Positions 61,708-64,000 of a stretch of DNA of 64,000 nt are shown in pieces (position 1 is the first letter of the stretch; every line of letters starts with the position of its first letter). This stretch comes from Oceanicola sp. (GTDB lineage Bacteria > Pseudomonadota > Alphaproteobacteria > Rhodobacterales > Rhodobacteraceae). The notes beneath the pieces were generated by a model, which made no database searches, had not been told where the DNA came from, and saw only the letters and a list, made by a program, of their open reading frames with translations. The stretch is taken from positions 37,094 to 101,093 of the forward strand of contig JAKVBK010000007.1 of the NCBI GenBank assembly GCA_022447275.1, written 5' to 3'. Position numbers and translations under genes: made by a program.

Positions 61708-62259
61708 TCAGGGCGCCACCCAATGCCCGGCCCAGTCATCCCCGCGTTCAAAAACGGCTCGGTAGTGCAACTCTGGCCCGAGCCAGAGCACATCAAGGCG
61801 CGCAATCTCCAACGTCAGGACACAAAAGCGGGCAGGCACTTCGCTGGGGGCAAAGGCAGCAGGTGCGGCGATTGCCTTGCCCGGATGCGGCGTGCCGCCA
61901 TAGACGCGGCGGGCTGCGGCTGGTACGCGATCCCATTCCTGCTCTGTGCCGCTGCGGGCCTGCAGCGCTCCCTCTGCACGGATCTGCAGCTTTGCGCGGG
62001 CGTCCCAGACAAGGGCTGTTGCGCCCGGCTCACGGGTCAACTCAGCCACTTTTTGTGATTCTGCATCCGTGTGCATCTCGAGCCGTCCGCCCGATGCATC
62101 TGCCCCGCGCAGAACAACAACCCGGGCTTTCGCAGCCCCGTCGAGCCCCACCGTGGAGAGCACCGGGTTGCGCGCTGCGGCGCGCCTGTCGGCCACCCCC
62201 CGTGACAGGCGTTGCCATACAGCGTTTCGGAAGGCATCCAGATCCTTTGGGCTGTCCAT
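61708..62259 (-). CDS. Pyridoxamine 5'-phosphate oxidase-like flavoprotein
   Basis: A 183-residue split-barrel FMN-binding protein of the PNPOx-like superfamily. It has RVVVLRGADASGGRLEMHTDA, LVWDARAKLQIRAEGAL and a C-terminal VLTLEIARLDVLWLGPELHYR. The canonical PdxH residues at the C-terminus (RL.dR-type) are not seen, so this is probably not PdxH itself but a related FMN protein. The gene stands alone upstream of tRNA-Met on the opposite strand. Confidence 0.82.
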   Translation of the reverse strand: MDSPKDLDAFRNAVWQRLSRGVADRRAAARNPVLSTVGLDGAAKARVVVLRGADASGGRLEMHTDAESQKVAELTREPGATALVWDARAKLQIRAEGALQARSGTEQEWDRVPAAARRVYGGTPHPGKAIAAPAAFAPSEVPARFCVLTLEIARLDVLWLGPELHYRAVFERGDDWAGHWVAP

Positions 62260-62365
62260 GGGCAGTCTCCTCTTGCTGTGAGAAAGATAGGTGCCGGCGC
62301 ATGGATTTCAGGCGACTTTCCCGCTTGACGGCTGTCACAGGCTGGCTTAAACGGCTGCCCACCGT

Positions 62366-62442
62366 GGCGGTATAGCTCAGTTGGTTAGAGCAGCGGAATC
62401 ATAATCCGCGTGTCCGGGGTTCAAGTCCCTGTACCGCCACCA
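62366..62442 (+). tRNA. tRNA-Met (CAT), elongator
   Basis: The 77-base cloverleaf has acceptor stem GGCGGTA/TACCGCC, D-arm AGCTCAG.TTGGTTAGAGC, anticodon stem GCGGA/TCCGC with loop ATCATAA (anticodon CAT), T-arm GGTTCAAGTCC and encoded CCA. The CAT anticodon is shared by initiator tRNA, elongator tRNA-Met and tRNA-Ile2. A paired 1-72 end excludes the initiator, and the sequence resembles elongator tRNA-Met more than tRNA-Ile2. Ile2 is a small remaining possibility. Confidence 0.93.
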
Positions 62443-62585
62443 CTTCTTCCCCCCTCCCTTGCTTGAGCGTGCCTGATCGCTAGGCGCAGCTTAGTGCGGC
62501 GGCTTTTGGGGAGCTTAGCCTGCCATTGGATCAACGCACTCTGATCCGCGCTTCAAGGGCACAGATCAACGCGCGCCCTGCGGTG

Positions 62586-64000
62586 TCACTGCCATTTGGC
62601 AAGTGCTGCAAGTGTGTCGACCAGTTTTTCGGGCTGCTCGAAAATCGACAGTTGTGCGGTCCCTTCCAGAGAAACCAACTCCGCATTGGGTTGAGTGACG
62701 ACAAAATCTTCAATTCTCTCGTGGAGGAACATCGTGTTTTCGGTGCCATGCACGAAATGAACGCTGTGTGTTTCACATACGCGAGCCAGAAGGCCTGACC
62801 AATCGCTGGCCCAGCGTACGACATCCTCGACCAACCGATCGCTGTCATCGAAGGAATGGGCGATGATGCGCCGGGTCAGATCATAGGCGGCCCGGTCTGT
62901 CCGTGTGAGTTGCTGGTCAATCGGGCTTTCGCTGAAGAAGTAATCCACGACGCTTGCCTCCCCCCGGGCTGAGCGCCGGAAATTGGCGGCAACGAGGCGG
63001 TGCGGCAGATACAAGATATTTGGGAAATATCGTGCCGGTGCCATGGTTCTGCGGATGCCCTTTGGCAGGGCTGTGATATCGGCCCGGTCGCGGAATGGAA
63101 CGCCGGTATCCACTAGGCACACACTGCTGACCCGATCGGGAAATGCCCTCGCAAATTCCAGCGCATACAGGCCACCGGAGGCTTGGCCGGCAACAACGGC
63201 CTGCTTGAGCCCCAATAAATCCATCAACGCCGCATAGGTGGGGGCCATAGCCTCGGGGCCCGGACGCCCTTCTATGGTCTCAGATTGCCCTGAGCCCGGT
63301 TTTAAAGGCGCAATGACCCGCAGTCCGGCGTGGTAGAGAGCGCGGCGCAAAGCCAGCGTCAGTTCCGGCGGGTGCGTTGATTGCAACAAGAGGATCGGCT
63401 GTCCCTCCGTTGCGCCGTATTCGATATACTCCACCCGCTTGCCTTGCAGGGTGACAACCTGAGAAACGATCCGTTCGGCGCGGCTTTCCTCTGCCTGTGG
63501 GCCACGGATGGGCGTATAGGATGCGGGCTCCATCCCGCTGAGCGTCGCCAGAAACAATGCCAATTCCGTTTGGCCCGTAATTCCCATCTGCGAAAAGACG
63601 CGGGATAGCTGCGTGCGCACAGTTCTGATCGAGCGGCCACGCCGCTCCGCAATTCCTTTGACAGATCCGCAGGCGACAAAGCTCTCCAATGTTTCGATTT
63701 CGGCATGGGTCAGGCTGAACGCCTCTTGCAACAATTGGCCAGTCTTTTCCGTCCAGCGTGGCTTGATCAGCATGACGTAGAGCAGTGGGCCGCCCTCGGG
63801 CGATGCGGCTTCACCGTCTACATGCCCTGCCAGCGCAGAGACCACTTCGTTTTCACCGGGCAAGTTCAGGCCAATGATTGCCTGCGCGGCCACATCATTG
63901 GCCATCGCCAGACTGGAAAACCGTGTTGCATCTGCCGGGGTCGCGAATAGCGCAGAGAGGTCTGCGTTTACGGTTGGGGTTTCCAGAACGTCCCAGCGGC
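62586..64000 (-). CDS. LuxR-type HTH / alpha-beta-hydrolase fusion, 5' truncated by window edge
   Basis: The frame stays open through base 64000, so the true start lies outside the window. From the visible N-terminus there is a sensory-like segment, then a LuxR/GerE-type helix-turn-helix (LTHAEIETLESFVACGSVKG, then RRGRSIRTVRTQLSRVF), then an alpha/beta-hydrolase domain (ILLLQSTHPPELTLALRRAL, nucleophile region VVAGQASGGLYALEFARAF, FVHGTENTMF). The nucleophile elbow reads GQASGG, so the usual GxSxG serine is shifted to G-Q-A-S-G. It may be a transcription factor with a ligand-binding, possibly degenerate hydrolase domain. It lies 143 bases from the tRNA gene. Confidence 0.82.
   Translation of the reverse strand, partial: RWDVLETPTVNADLSALFATPADATRFSSLAMANDVAAQAIIGLNLPGENEVVSALAGHVDGEAASPEGGPLLYVMLIKPRWTEKTGQLLQEAFSLTHAEIETLESFVACGSVKGIAERRGRSIRTVRTQLSRVFSQMGITGQTELALFLATLSGMEPASYTPIRGPQAEESRAERIVSQVVTLQGKRVEYIEYGATEGQPILLLQSTHPPELTLALRRALYHAGLRVIAPLKPGSGQSETIEGRPGPEAMAPTYAALMDLLGLKQAVVAGQASGGLYALEFARAFPDRVSSVCLVDTGVPFRDRADITALPKGIRRTMAPARYFPNILYLPHRLVAANFRRSARGEASVVDYFFSESPIDQQLTRTDRAAYDLTRRIIAHSFDDSDRLVEDVVRWASDWSGLLARVCETHSVHFVHGTENTMFLHERIEDFVVTQPNAELVSLEGTAQLSIFEQPEKLVDTLAALAKWQ

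Noticed and set aside
62366..62442. Reading the CAT-anticodon tRNA as tRNA-Ile2 or initiator
   Set aside because: The paired acceptor end (G1-C72) excludes the initiator. The stem sequences resemble elongator tRNA-Met more than tRNA-Ile2.

Overview
The window is 64 kb of GC-rich, densely coding DNA. It most likely comes from an alphaproteobacterium of the Rhodobacterales (Roseobacter group). The reasons are the aerobic, CobG-type cobalamin pathway with CobE and CobN, the PhrB-type iron-sulfur photolyase, the FAD-domain/SelD fusion, the GGAGTATTTTTGCCAAGATGA-type intergenic repeats, and the tRNA-Met sequence. The taxonomic call is inference from gene content, not from a search. I see no prophage, insertion sequence or CRISPR array.

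Layout. 0-3.8 kb: the 3' end of a MORN-repeat gene, a (6-4)-type photolyase with an SDR gene, and an exported beta-propeller protein. 3.8-26.5 kb: a nearly complete cobalamin (B12) locus. The minus-strand run is cobW-cobN-cobG-cobH-cobI-cobJ-[cobK on the plus strand]-cobL-cobE-cobM-cobB-cobA-cobF. It is preceded by a clear cobalamin riboswitch at about 17.71-17.91 kb. The plus-strand run is cobO, two tandem Lin0512-family genes and cobQ. Then come a minus-strand run (alpha-ribazole-phosphatase-like, bluE/pduX-like, cobD, cobC) and a divergent cobP-cobT-cobV run. Together these cover uroporphyrinogen III to hydrogenobyrinic acid a,c-diamide, one cobaltochelatase subunit, adenosylation, amidation, aminopropanol-linker synthesis and lower-loop assembly. 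CobS and CobT (the other chelatase subunits), a corrin reductase and BluB are not in the window.

26.5-28.3 kb: leuA behind a leucine-rich leader peptide and hairpin, which looks like transcription attenuation. 28.4-30.1 kb: a TPR protein. 30.3-37.0 kb: the cell-elongation operon mreB-mreC-mreD-mrdA(PBP2)-rodA followed by a GhrA-type reductase gene and a terminator. 37.2-38.6 kb: sdaA. 38.6-41.1 kb: a divergent sulfotransferase / DUF5928-type glycosyltransferase pair, probably for surface-glycan modification. 41.2-47.1 kb: a HIT protein, an FAD-linked dehydrogenase, and a GDSL esterase divergent from a YbbA/YbbP-like ABC exporter.

47.2-56.6 kb: a minus-strand accessory region that looks catabolic. 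An NMT1-type ABC importer, a cytosine-deaminase-like amidohydrolase and an FAD-linked oxidase form one run. Two flavodoxin-fold NAD(P)H oxidoreductases, a 2-oxoglutarate/Fe(II) oxygenase and a creatininase-family amidohydrolase form a second run. A RidA-like gene diverges from the importer. The substrate cannot be read from sequence. Copies of a short repeat/terminator border the second run. 56.7-60.0 kb: the selenium genes mnmH (tRNA 2-selenouridine synthase) and a selD fused to an FAD-dependent dehydrogenase domain, convergent. 60.1-64 kb: a membrane-anchored serine hydrolase, a PNPOx-like protein, an elongator tRNA-Met, and a LuxR-type-HTH/alpha-beta-hydrolase fusion that runs off the window edge.

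Most cob genes overlap by ATGA, so translational coupling is likely. The unusual points are the opposite-strand cobK filling the gap in the riboswitch-led run, the paired Lin0512 genes of unknown role, and the uncharacterised 47-56.6 kb module.
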